From: JAQUGA01 sp964521105
GTDB lineage: Bacteria; Bacteroidota; Bacteroidia; Bacteroidales; WCHB1-69
Direction of reading: 5' to 3'
Assembly: GCA_964521105.1 (NCBI GenBank)
Contig: CAZFPO010000068.1
Span: 1-14,948 of the forward strand
Length of the DNA stretch: 14,948 nucleotides
This document shows positions 14,941 through 14,948 of the stretch, one piece after another. Both the position numbers and the translations under genes were made by a program. The notes under the pieces are model-generated. The model was not told the origin of the DNA. It was given only the letters and a program-made list of their open reading frames with translations, and ran no database searches. Each line of letters opens with the position of its first letter. Position 1 is the first letter of the stretch.

Positions 14941-14948
14941 TCAAATGC

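Larger units (their letters stand above)
14524..14948. promoter_or_regulatory. groES upstream region, no assigned gene
   Basis: This 425-base stretch holds no convincing gene. No exact TAnnTTTG box was found. The nearest candidate is CTATTTTG on the minus strand (14617-14624), which would give a leader of about 87 bases. No CIRCE sequence (TTAGCACTC-N9-GAGTGCTAA) is present. The stretch contains two 10-base direct repeats, one palindrome, one imperfect hairpin and, at its far end, a 39-codon open frame, each listed separately. It probably carries the groESL promoter and its control sites. Confidence 0.6.

Noticed and set aside
1..14948. CRISPR arrays, insertion sequences, integrases, tRNA or rRNA genes, defence or biosynthetic cassettes
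   Set aside because: No regularly spaced repeats, terminal inverted repeats, transposase motifs or RNA-gene signatures were seen; gene content is ordinary core metabolism and envelope functions.

Overview
The window is AT-rich, and every convincing gene lies on the minus strand. It reads as an ordinary core-genome stretch of a Bacteroidota bacterium, probably near the Bacteroidales. Three things point there: boxes of the Bacteroidota -7 type (TAnnTTTG) sit in front of five of the six transcription units; Shine-Dalgarno sequences are weak or absent; and the families present (DUF4468, an OmpH/Skp-like protein, a stand-alone heptose-phosphate adenylyltransferase, a roughly 508-residue GltX) are typical of that phylum. 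No species can be named from this sequence alone.

In the direction of transcription (high to low coordinates) the layout is as follows. (1) groES-groEL, 14523 to 12574, with a 425-base upstream region full of short repeats and a strong intrinsic terminator at 12513-12544. (2) thyA-folA-DUF4468 protein, 12361 to 10480, pairing thymidylate synthase with dihydrofolate reductase. (3) recQ, a membrane-anchored OmpH/Skp-like protein and a MORN-repeat lipoprotein, 10267 to 6882, with gaps of only 14 and 3 bases. (4) gltX-eamA, 6767 to 4327, overlapping by ATGA. (5) A flippase-like membrane protein (apparent TTG start), rfaE2 and a single-domain PAS protein, 4222 to 2358. (6) An Mpv17/PMP22-like membrane protein and a PLP-dependent aminotransferase, 2212 to 152, closed by an intrinsic terminator at 102-128.

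The functions are mostly housekeeping: protein folding (GroESL), dTMP and folate metabolism (ThyA, FolA), DNA repair (RecQ), tRNA charging (GltX) and a step in LPS or surface-glycan precursor synthesis (RfaE2). Envelope and membrane proteins of unclear function are mixed in (OmpH-like, MORN lipoprotein, EamA, flippase-like, Mpv17-like).

I see no CRISPR array, insertion sequence, integrase, tRNA, rRNA or defence cassette, and no convincing new system. The points most worth a second look are the repeat-rich groES upstream region, the perfect palindrome beside the gltX -7 box, the Mpv17-like protein, the signal-anchored OmpH-like protein and the stand-alone PAS protein beside rfaE2.
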